This document shows positions 18,917-26,144 of a stretch of 64,000 nt of DNA, piece by piece (positions within the stretch are counted from its first letter, which is position 1; the number at the start of each line of letters is the position of its first letter). Position numbers and translations under genes: made by a program. Origin of the DNA: Catellatospora sp. TT07R-123 (GTDB lineage: Bacteria; Actinomycetota; Actinomycetes; Mycobacteriales; Micromonosporaceae). The notes below the pieces were generated by a model. It saw only the letters and a program-made list of their open reading frames with translations. It had not been told where the DNA came from and searched no databases. The stretch covers positions 4,623,364 to 4,687,363 of the forward strand of contig NZ_BNEM01000001.1 in assembly GCF_018327705.1 (NCBI RefSeq). The letters run 5' to 3'.

Positions 18917-21900
18917 TCAGAGCAGCCGCAGCTGCTGCTCGCGGGGCCGCTGCGGGCTCTGCTCGTTCAGCTGCTCCAGCAGCCCCGCGTCGATGGGCTG
19001 GAGGAACGGCGTCGGGCGGCAGTCGCGCTCGCTGCCGAACCGGGCCCGTCGCGCCGCGTGGCTGACGTACAGCCGCCGCTGCGCCCGGGTCAGGCCCACG
19101 AAGAACAGGCGCCGCTCCTCGGCGATCTCCGCCTCGGTCGGCGAGTTGCCCGGCATCCGCAGCGGGAGCAGGCCGTCCTCGCACCCGGCCAGGAACACCA
19201 CCGGGAACTCCAGGCCCTTGGCCGCGTGCAGGGTCAGCAGGGTCACCGCCTCGGCCCGCGGGTCCAGCGCGTCCACCTCGGCGCCGGTCGTCACGTCGGC
19301 CAGGAACTTCTGCAGGTCGGCCCCGCACCGCTGGGCCAGTGGCATCAGCAGGTCGACCGCCGACCACACCTCGTCCGGTTCCGGGGTGGCCCGGCCGAGC
19401 GCGGGGCGCTCGATCAGCACCTTCGCGGTCAGCGTCAGCCGGGCCGCGACGGAGCCGTTCAGGCCGGTGGCCAGCCGCATCTCGGTGACCAGGGCGTTCA
19501 CCCCGGCGCGGTCGCGCAGCCGGTCGTGCGAGCGCTTCTGCACCGGCACGCCGGCCCGGGACAGGGCGTCGACGATCGCGGCGGCCTGCGCGTCGGTGCG
19601 GTACAGCACCGCGATGTCGTTGAACGACACCGTCGTCCCGGTCACGCCCCGGGTGTCCGCGCGGGTCCGGTGCGACACCCCGCCGACCAGCTCGTCGACC
19701 TTGCGCGCGATGAACGCCGCCTCGTCGGACGGGCTGCCCGCGGCGAACCGGCCGATCAGCGGGGCGTCGGGGTCGACCCGGGCCGGGTCGAGGCGGCGGC
19801 CGGGCACCAGCGACGACGGGGCGATCGCCTGCACCGCTGCGGCCAGGATCGGCGCGGCCGAGCGGTAGTTGCGGGTCAGCCGCACCACCCGGGCGTCGGT
19901 GAAGTCACGGGAGAACTGGAGGAAGAACGAGACGTCCGCGCCCCGGAACGAGTAGATCGCCTGGTCGGGGTCGCCGATGGCGCACAGGTTGCCGTCGCCG
20001 GGCACCAGCAGGCGCAGCAGCGCGTACTGGTCGGGGTCGACGTCCTGGTACTCGTCGACGAAGACCCACGGCCAGCGGGCGCGCAGCTTGTCGACCAGCG
20101 ACGGCTGCGCCCGCAGCAGCGTGACCAGCCGCGGCATCAACTCGTCGAGCATGATGCCGTCGGGGCAGCCGGGCTCGTCGACGACGGTGAGATTCGGCTC
20201 CTGCTCGCGCAGCACCGACAGGGCCAGCGCGTGGAACGTCGACACGGTCACGTCGTCGGCGACCGGCCCGAGCAGCGAGGTCAGCCGGTGGCGCAGCTCG
20301 TCGGCGGCCCGGCGGGTGAACGTGATCGCCAGGCACTCCTCCGGGTACACGTTCATCTCGGCGCACAGGTATGCCAGCCGGTGCGTCAGCGTGCGGGTCT
20401 TGCCGGTGCCGGGACCGGCCACGATCAGCAGCGGCCCACCCGGCGCGGACGCGGCGACGCGCTGCATCGCGTCCAGCCGGTCCAGCAGGCCGGTGCCGAC
20501 CTCCTCCATCCCCGCGAGCATCGGCTCGAACGGCTCGTGCGGCGACGCCTCCGGCGCCAGCGGCGGCGCGCTGACCGGCTTGCGCGGCGAGGCGCGCCGC
20601 ACCACCGGCTTGGCCGGGGTGGGCGCCTTCGGCTTGCGCGGGGCGGGCACCGGCACGGCGGGCAGGTCGAACAGCGTGTCGGCGGTGCTGTGCGGGCGCA
20701 GCTCGTCCGGCTCGAACAGGCGGATCACGCCGTACTCGCCGTCGTAGCCGGGGACGCGGTGCACGGCGCCGGTCCGCAGCCGGCGCACCGACTCGCCCAG
20801 CAGCTCGCCGCCGACCGCCGCGATCTCGGCCACGGGCACCTCGGTCAGGATCGACAGCTCCGAGCCCAGGGCCGCGACCAGTGCGTTCACCCTGCCCTCG
20901 ACGGTACGGGTCTTCGGCCCGACCCCCTCGATCTCCCCGACGATCTCGGGCAGCTGCACCAGGTGCGTCACGGGCTTGGCGTGCGCCGGGGCGAGCCCTT
21001 CGGCCCGGTCGGCCAGCGCCTCGACCCGGGCGAGCACGCCGATGGTCAGCGGCCGCTCGCACACCGGGCACAGGCCGCCGGTCTCGCGCGACTGCGCCGG
21101 GGTCCAGTTGACCCCGCAGTCGCGGTGCCCATCCCCGTGGTATTTGCCCTCTTCCGGGAAGAACTCGATGGTTCCGGCCATCCCCGGGCCCCCGGCCAGC
21201 GCGTTCTTGACCGCGTAGTAGTCCAGGGGGCAGTCGAACCGGGTCGCCTCGCGGGCCAGGGCCTGCGGCGAGTGGGCGTCGGAATTGGACACCAGCGTGT
21301 ATGCGTCCAGGCTGGACACCCGGTGGTTCATCGCCGGGTCGCTGGACAGGCCGGTCTCCACCGCCGTGATGTGCCCGGCCAGATCGGCGTAGCAGTCGGC
21401 GATCGCGTCGAAGCCCGACTTCGAGCCCAGCGCCGAGAACCAGGGCGTCCAGATGTGCGCGGGCACCAGGTAGGCGTCCGGGCTGGCCTCCAGCGTGATC
21501 TCCAGCAGGTCGCGCGAGTCCAGGCCGAGGATCGGGCGGCCGTCGCTGGCCAGGTTGCCCACCCGGCCCAGGCGCTCGCGGAACCGCTGCGCCGCATCGA
21601 GATCGGGCAGGTAGATGAGGTGATGCACCTTTCGGGTGCGGTCGCCCCGCTTGTAGATGGTGGAGATCTCGACACTGAGCATGAACCGGGCGGGATCGCC
21701 CGAAGCCAGGCGCGGAGGCAGTTTCTGGGCCACGTCCCGCTCGGTCTCGGGGCTCAACCGGTACAGCCCCGGCTCGGCTTCGCGCAGATGGGTGCGCAGA
21801 TGCTCGAACCAGGCCGGGTGGGTGACGTCGCCGGTGCCCAGCAGCGCGATGCCCTTGCGCCGGGCCCACCAGGCGAGCACGGGCAGCTCAAGGTCCTTGC

Positions 21901-21958
21901 TGCACGCGCGCGAGTACCGCGAGTGGATATGCAGATCAGCAGTCCAGACGGGGGGCAC
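18917..21958 (-). CDS. EndoQ-like PHP nuclease fused to UvrD/Rep helicase
   Basis: 1013 residues from GTG 21958 (AGGA six bases upstream). Residues about 1-400: PHP domain (TADLHIHSRYSRACS, GTGDVTHPAW, SVEISTIYKRGD, VPAHIWTPWFSALGSKSGFD, SNSDAHSPQAL) and a Cys cluster (CGVNW, LCPVCERPL), as in TIGR00375/endonuclease Q, then a GVGPKT helix-hairpin segment. Residues about 490-1000: superfamily 1A helicase with GPGTGKTRT, DEYQDVDPDQ, GDPDQAIYSFRG, TRNYRSA, LHAAKGLEFPVVF and VGLTRAQRRLYV. EndoQ nicks 5' of deaminated bases, so the fusion suggests damage recognition, incision and unwinding in one protein. Confidence 0.9.
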   Translation of the reverse strand: MPPVWTADLHIHSRYSRACSKDLELPVLAWWARRKGIALLGTGDVTHPAWFEHLRTHLREAEPGLYRLSPETERDVAQKLPPRLASGDPARFMLSVEISTIYKRGDRTRKVHHLIYLPDLDAAQRFRERLGRVGNLASDGRPILGLDSRDLLEITLEASPDAYLVPAHIWTPWFSALGSKSGFDAIADCYADLAGHITAVETGLSSDPAMNHRVSSLDAYTLVSNSDAHSPQALAREATRFDCPLDYYAVKNALAGGPGMAGTIEFFPEEGKYHGDGHRDCGVNWTPAQSRETGGLCPVCERPLTIGVLARVEALADRAEGLAPAHAKPVTHLVQLPEIVGEIEGVGPKTRTVEGRVNALVAALGSELSILTEVPVAEIAAVGGELLGESVRRLRTGAVHRVPGYDGEYGVIRLFEPDELRPHSTADTLFDLPAVPVPAPRKPKAPTPAKPVVRRASPRKPVSAPPLAPEASPHEPFEPMLAGMEEVGTGLLDRLDAMQRVAASAPGGPLLIVAGPGTGKTRTLTHRLAYLCAEMNVYPEECLAITFTRRAADELRHRLTSLLGPVADDVTVSTFHALALSVLREQEPNLTVVDEPGCPDGIMLDELMPRLVTLLRAQPSLVDKLRARWPWVFVDEYQDVDPDQYALLRLLVPGDGNLCAIGDPDQAIYSFRGADVSFFLQFSRDFTDARVVRLTRNYRSAAPILAAAVQAIAPSSLVPGRRLDPARVDPDAPLIGRFAAGSPSDEAAFIARKVDELVGGVSHRTRADTRGVTGTTVSFNDIAVLYRTDAQAAAIVDALSRAGVPVQKRSHDRLRDRAGVNALVTEMRLATGLNGSVAARLTLTAKVLIERPALGRATPEPDEVWSAVDLLMPLAQRCGADLQKFLADVTTGAEVDALDPRAEAVTLLTLHAAKGLEFPVVFLAGCEDGLLPLRMPGNSPTEAEIAEERRLFFVGLTRAQRRLYVSHAARRARFGSERDCRPTPFLQPIDAGLLEQLNEQSPQRPREQQLRLL

Positions 21959-22039
21959 ACGGAATCCTGACACGCTTGCTGCCCCCGTCCACACCCGCCA
22001 CGCACATCCGTGACAGTTCTAACGGAAAACCCCGACAAT

Positions 22040-23410
22040 TCAGGGGGCGCGCAGCTCCACCAGGGTGACGTCCGGCGGGGCGCCGACCCGGACCGGCGGG
22101 CCCCAGTAGCCGGCGCCGTTGGTGACGTACACCTTCGTGCCGTCGACGTCGCCGAGGCCGGAGATCACCGGCTGCTGCAGGGCCGCGATCAGGTTGAACG
22201 GCACCAGCTGGCCGCCGTGCGTGTGCCCGGACAGCTGGAGGTCGACGCCGTGCCTCGACGCCTCGTGGGCCTGCACGGGCTGGTGGGCCAGCAGGACGAC
22301 CGGTCGGCTGGTGTCGCGGCCGTCCAGCGTACGGGCGAAATCCGGTCCCTTGCCCGGTCCGTCGCTCGCGCCGCTGACATCGTTGACCCCGGCCAGGTCC
22401 AGGCCGTGGATGGCCAGCCGCTCGTTGCGCAGCGCCCGCAGTCCGAGCCGTTCCACCTCGGCGACCCACTCCTCGGCGCCGGAGAAGTACTCGTGGTTGC
22501 CGGTGACGAAGTAGGCGCCGTTGCGCGAGCGCAGGTCACGCAGGGGCGCGGCCTCGTCGGCCAGCTCGGCGACGCTGCCGTCGACCAGGTCGCCGACGAT
22601 CGCGACGATGTCGGCGTCCATGCCGTTGAGGGCGTTCACGATGCGGCGGGTGTGCTCGACGCCGGTCAGCGGGCCGAGGTGGATGTCGCTGGCCAGCGCG
22701 ATCCGGTAGCCGTCCATGCTGCGCGGCAGCTTGGCCAGCGGGATCTGGATCCGCTTGACCACCGGCCCGGACAGGGCAGTCTTCGCCCCGTACGCCGTGA
22801 TCCCGGTCGCGGTGAGCCCCGCGAAGATCGCCGCCCCCCGCGCGATGAACAACCGCCTGCTCTCGGCCTCCGCCGCCACCGCGCTCGCACCCACACCGCC
22901 GCCGCCGCCGTCGCCGTCGCGGTCGCTCGATCGTCCAACTTGCCCGGCAATCGGGGCAATGACCGGCTTGCTTTCGCCCGACTGCCCGGCAACTTCGCTG
23001 ACCTTGGTCAGGCCGACGGACTCGGCGACGATCGTGGTCTCGGCGACGATCGTGGTCTCGGTGGCGGACGGGGTCGCGGTGGCGGACGGGGTCGCGGTGC
23101 GGCGGCGCAGGGACCGGTTGGCGAGGGCGCGCGGGAGTTCCAGGATCAGCAGGACCAGGAGCAGGTAGAACAGGACGGCGAGCCAGAGGTAGCCGGCCAG
23201 GGGGACGAACGTGCTCGCCTTGGCGCCGATCGCGCGGGGCAGGATGAACGCGCCCAGCAGCAGGGCGACCAGGGCGAACAGGATCGCCGTGCCGATCTTG
23301 CGGGCCCGGCCGGGCCGGGTCGTGTCGCGCACCATCCGCTTCCACAGGTACCAGTGGATCGGGCCGACGACGAGCAGCACGATGCTGAAGAAGACCAGCG
23401 CCTGGAGCAC
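22040..23410 (-). CDS. membrane-anchored metallophosphoesterase
   Basis: 456 residues from GTG 23410, four bases after AAGGAA. Four hydrophobic segments (residues about 1-110) are followed by a long low-complexity linker and a Tat-like or TM segment, then a calcineurin-type phosphoesterase: LASDIHLGPLTG, GDLVDGSV, VTGNHEYFSGAEEW, LLAHQPV, LSGHTHGGQL, all metal ligands present. The linker (TATPSATATPSA, TTIVAETTIVAE) contains two tandemly duplicated 18-bp units and the translated copy of a palindromic repeat (22938-22994). Active site predicted outside the cytoplasm; substrate unknown. It is followed by the PHP-UvrD gene. Confidence 0.88.
   Translation of the reverse strand: MLQALVFFSIVLLVVGPIHWYLWKRMVRDTTRPGRARKIGTAILFALVALLLGAFILPRAIGAKASTFVPLAGYLWLAVLFYLLLVLLILELPRALANRSLRRRTATPSATATPSATETTIVAETTIVAESVGLTKVSEVAGQSGESKPVIAPIAGQVGRSSDRDGDGGGGGVGASAVAAEAESRRLFIARGAAIFAGLTATGITAYGAKTALSGPVVKRIQIPLAKLPRSMDGYRIALASDIHLGPLTGVEHTRRIVNALNGMDADIVAIVGDLVDGSVAELADEAAPLRDLRSRNGAYFVTGNHEYFSGAEEWVAEVERLGLRALRNERLAIHGLDLAGVNDVSGASDGPGKGPDFARTLDGRDTSRPVVLLAHQPVQAHEASRHGVDLQLSGHTHGGQLVPFNLIAALQQPVISGLGDVDGTKVYVTNGAGYWGPPVRVGAPPDVTLVELRAP
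22938..22994 (+). repeat. 57-bp palindromic repeat translated within a CDS
   Basis: Arms TTGCCCGGCAATCGGG (22940-22955) and GCCCGACTGCCCGGCAA (22976-22992) form an imperfect palindrome. It aligns without gaps to 56894-56950 (about 42 of 57 identical by hand). Read on the minus strand it encodes VAGQSGESKPVIAPIAGQV in the linker of the phosphoesterase. Confidence 0.65.
23023..23094. repeat. two tandemly duplicated 18-bp units
   Basis: CGGCGACGATCGTGGTCT occurs at 23023-23040 and again at 23041-23058; CGGTGGCGGACGGGGTCG occurs at 23059-23076 and 23077-23094. They encode the TETTIVAETTIVAE and TATPSATATPSA stretches of the phosphoesterase linker. Confidence 0.85.
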
Positions 23411-23432
23411 GGTGTTCCTTCGGGTTCGGGGG

Positions 23433-23675
23433 TCAGCCGCCGGCGAACGGCGGGAGGACGTCCACTGTCGCACCGGTGGGGATCGGCGCGCGACGGTCGT
23501 GCCACGCTAGCCCGTCAACCAGGAAGCTGGCTGAAAGCAGCACCCGGGCGAGAGCATCGCCACGGTTCGCGCCCAGCTCCTTGACCAGCTGGCCGAGGTC
23601 GAGCCCGGCCGGGTACGACTCCTCCAACACCCCGGCCGCGGCCCGGGCTCCGGCGAAGTAGCGCACTGTGATCAC
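23433..23675 (-). CDS. moaD: molybdopterin synthase small subunit MoaD
   Basis: 80 residues from GTG 23675. ITVRYFAGARAAAG at the N-terminus, a ubiquitin-like length and the C-terminal FAGG, whose terminal Gly-Gly is adenylylated and thiocarboxylated, identify MoaD. It starts one base after the moaA stop, so it is coupled to moaA, and it is the partner of MoaE encoded at 13722-14147. Confidence 0.9.
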   Translation of the reverse strand: MITVRYFAGARAAAGVLEESYPAGLDLGQLVKELGANRGDALARVLLSASFLVDGLAWHDRRAPIPTGATVDVLPPFAGG

Positions 23676-23676
23676 G

Positions 23677-24681
23677 TCATCCTCCGATGGCGGACATGGG
23701 GCGGGCGGGCTGAAGGAAGTCGGGGTTGTCGATACCGTGACCGGGCAGTTTGCCCCACATCGCGTCGCGCCAGCGCTGCGCGACCTCCTCGTCCCCGGCT
23801 CCGCCGCGCAGCAGCCCGCGCAGGTCGGTCTCGCCGCGGGCGAACAGGCAGTTGCGCACCTGGCCGTCGGCGGTTAGCCGGGTGCGGTCGCAGTCGCCGC
23901 AGAACGGCCTGGTCACCGAGGCGATCACACCGACCTTCGCCGGGCCGCCGTCGACCAGCCAGGTCTCGGCCGGTGCCCCCGCACGCTCGGCCGGATCGGG
24001 CGACAGGTCGAACTCCGTGTGCAGCGAGGCGAGGATCTCCTCGGCGGTCACCATGTCCGTACGGCTCCAGCCGTGCTGCGCGTCCAGCGGCATCTGCTCG
24101 ATGAAGCGCAGCTCGTACCCCTGCTTGAGCGCGAAGCGCAGCAGCGCCGGGGCCTCGTCGTCGTTGACGCCGCGCAGCAGCACGGTGTTCAGCTTGACCG
24201 GGGTCAGCCCGGCCTCGGCCGCCGCGGCCAGGCCCGCGATGACGTCGTCGAAGCGGCGGCGGTGCGCGATCGCGGCGAAGCGGTCGGGGTCGAGGGTGTC
24301 CAGCGAGACGTTGACCCGGTCTAGCCCGGCGTCGCGCAGCGGCGCGGCCAGCCGGGCCAGGCCGATGGCGTTCGTGGTGACCGACAGGTGCGGCCGGGGG
24401 CGCAGCGCGGCCGCCGCGGCCACGATGCCGACCAGGCCGGGGCGCAGCAGCGGCTCGCCGCCGGTGAAGCGGACCTCGGTGACACCGAGCCGGGTCACCG
24501 CGATCTCGATCAGCCGCCCGACCTCGGCATCGGTGAGCACCTCGGCGTTGGGCAGCCAGGGCAGCCCTTCCGGGGGCATACAGTACGAACAGCGCAGATT
24601 GCAGCGATCGGTCAGCGAGACCCGCAGATCGACAGCACGGCGCCCGAATCGGTCGACGAGGCCGGATCGGTTGGAGGTCAC
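23677..24681 (-). CDS. moaA: GTP 3',8-cyclase MoaA
   Basis: 334 residues from GTG 24681 (VTSNRSGLVDRFGRR). Radical-SAM cluster motif CNLRCSYCMPPEGLPW, the SAM-binding FTGGEPLLRPG, a C-terminal second cluster (PFCGDCDRTRLTADGQVRNCLF) and the terminal Gly-Gly are all present. MoaA makes the first Moco intermediate from GTP. It forms a two-gene unit with moaD and is divergent from hen1, whose start is 65 bp away, so both promoters share a short region. Confidence 0.95.
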   Translation of the reverse strand: MTSNRSGLVDRFGRRAVDLRVSLTDRCNLRCSYCMPPEGLPWLPNAEVLTDAEVGRLIEIAVTRLGVTEVRFTGGEPLLRPGLVGIVAAAAALRPRPHLSVTTNAIGLARLAAPLRDAGLDRVNVSLDTLDPDRFAAIAHRRRFDDVIAGLAAAAEAGLTPVKLNTVLLRGVNDDEAPALLRFALKQGYELRFIEQMPLDAQHGWSRTDMVTAEEILASLHTEFDLSPDPAERAGAPAETWLVDGGPAKVGVIASVTRPFCGDCDRTRLTADGQVRNCLFARGETDLRGLLRGGAGDEEVAQRWRDAMWGKLPGHGIDNPDFLQPARPMSAIGG

Positions 24682-24746
24682 TTCACGACGGTAGCGCGCG
24701 TAACCGGAATGCGTGCGCACCGGTCTACCTGGCAAGATGCGCGGTC

Positions 24747-26144
24747 GTGCTGCTGACCCTCTCCACGACGCACCGCCCGGCCACGGACCTGGGCTACCTG
24801 CTGGTCAAACACCCCGAGCGGGTGCACACCTTCGATCTGAGCACCGGCACCGCGACCGTGCTCTACCCGCAGGCCGACGAGCAGCGCTGCACCATGGCGC
24901 TGCTGCTGGAGGTCGACCCGCGCCGGCTTGTGGACGGCAAGGCCGAGGGACAGCTCAACCAGTACGTCAACGACCGCCCGTACGCCGCATCCAGCCTGCT
25001 GGCAGCCGCGCTCAACCGGGTCTTCCGCACCGCCGCCCGCGGCGTGTCCAAGGACCGGCCGGAGCTGGCCGCCACCGCGATTCCGCTGGAGGTGCGGGTG
25101 CCGGTGTTGCGGGCCAAGGGCGGTCTCGCGCTGGCAGAACGCCTGTTCACCCCGCTGGGCTGGACTCTGGCCGGTTCGGCGCTGCCGCTGGACGAGGCCC
25201 GTCCCGAGTGGGGCGACAGCCGCTACCTCGACCTGACCCTGTCGGGGCAGGTACGCCTCGCCGACGCACTCAACCACCTGTACGTGCTGCTGCCCGTGCT
25301 CGACGACGCCAAGCACTACTGGGTCGCGCCCGATGAGATCGAGAAGCTGCTGCGCGCGGGCGAGGGCTGGCTGTCCGCGCACCCCGAGCGGCCGCTGATC
25401 ATCCGGCGCTACCTGGCGCACAGCCGTGCCCTGGCCGAGCGCGCCGACGAGCAGCTGGCGCCGCTGGCGGAGGCGGCCGCCGACGACTCGGTCGCCGAGC
25501 ACGCGGCCGAGAAGCCCAAGCCCCTGAACCTGGTGCGCCGTGCCGCGGTGCTCGCCGCGCTGGCCGAGACCGGCGCCGCCCGCGTGCTCGACCTGGGGTG
25601 CGGCGGCGGGGCACTGCTCGGCGACCTGATGAAGGACCAGCGCTACACCGAGATCGTCGGCGCGGACGTGTCGCCCCGGGCGCTGGAGCTGGCCGAGCGG
25701 CGGCTGCGCCTGCACCGGCTGCCCGACCGGCAGCGGGCCCGGATCAGCCTGGTCCAGTCGGCGCTCACCTACGTCGACGAGCGGCTGCGCGGGTACGACG
25801 CGGCCGTGCTGATGGAGGTCATCGAGCACCTGGACCTGCCCCGGCTGCCCGCCCTGTGCGCGGCGGTCTTCGGCGACGCCCGGCCCGGAGCGGTCATCGT
25901 GACCACCCCGAACGTCGAGTACAACGTCCGCTACGAGCACCTGCCCGAGGGCGAGCACCGCCACGACGACCACCGCTTCGAGTGGACCCGGGCAGAGTTC
26001 GCGCGCTGGTGCGACGAGGTCGCCGCCGAGTACGGCTACACCGTGGCCCTGCGCGGCGTCGGCGACCCCGATCCGGAGGTCGGCACCCCGACCCAGCTCG
26101 CCCTGTTCACCAAGGCCACGACCGCGACGGAGGCGGCGGCATGA
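24747..26144 (+). CDS. hen1: 3' terminal RNA 2'-O-methyltransferase Hen1
   Basis: 465 residues from GTG 24747. The N-terminal bacterial Hen1 domain begins LLTLSTTHRPATDLGYLLVK and includes GLFTPLGW-like LFTPLGWTLAGSALPL. The C-terminal methyltransferase has the SAM motif VLDLGCGGGALLGDL (about residue 280), the metal-binding EVIEHLDLPRL and HRHDDHRFEWTRAEF, the Glu/His ligands of Hen1. Bacterial Hen1 methylates the 3' end of ribotoxin-cleaved RNA before Pnkp seals it, marking the repaired site against recleavage. The stop overlaps the pnkp start (ATGA). Confidence 0.96.
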   Translation: MLLTLSTTHRPATDLGYLLVKHPERVHTFDLSTGTATVLYPQADEQRCTMALLLEVDPRRLVDGKAEGQLNQYVNDRPYAASSLLAAALNRVFRTAARGVSKDRPELAATAIPLEVRVPVLRAKGGLALAERLFTPLGWTLAGSALPLDEARPEWGDSRYLDLTLSGQVRLADALNHLYVLLPVLDDAKHYWVAPDEIEKLLRAGEGWLSAHPERPLIIRRYLAHSRALAERADEQLAPLAEAAADDSVAEHAAEKPKPLNLVRRAAVLAALAETGAARVLDLGCGGGALLGDLMKDQRYTEIVGADVSPRALELAERRLRLHRLPDRQRARISLVQSALTYVDERLRGYDAAVLMEVIEHLDLPRLPALCAAVFGDARPGAVIVTTPNVEYNVRYEHLPEGEHRHDDHRFEWTRAEFARWCDEVAAEYGYTVALRGVGDPDPEVGTPTQLALFTKATTATEAAA

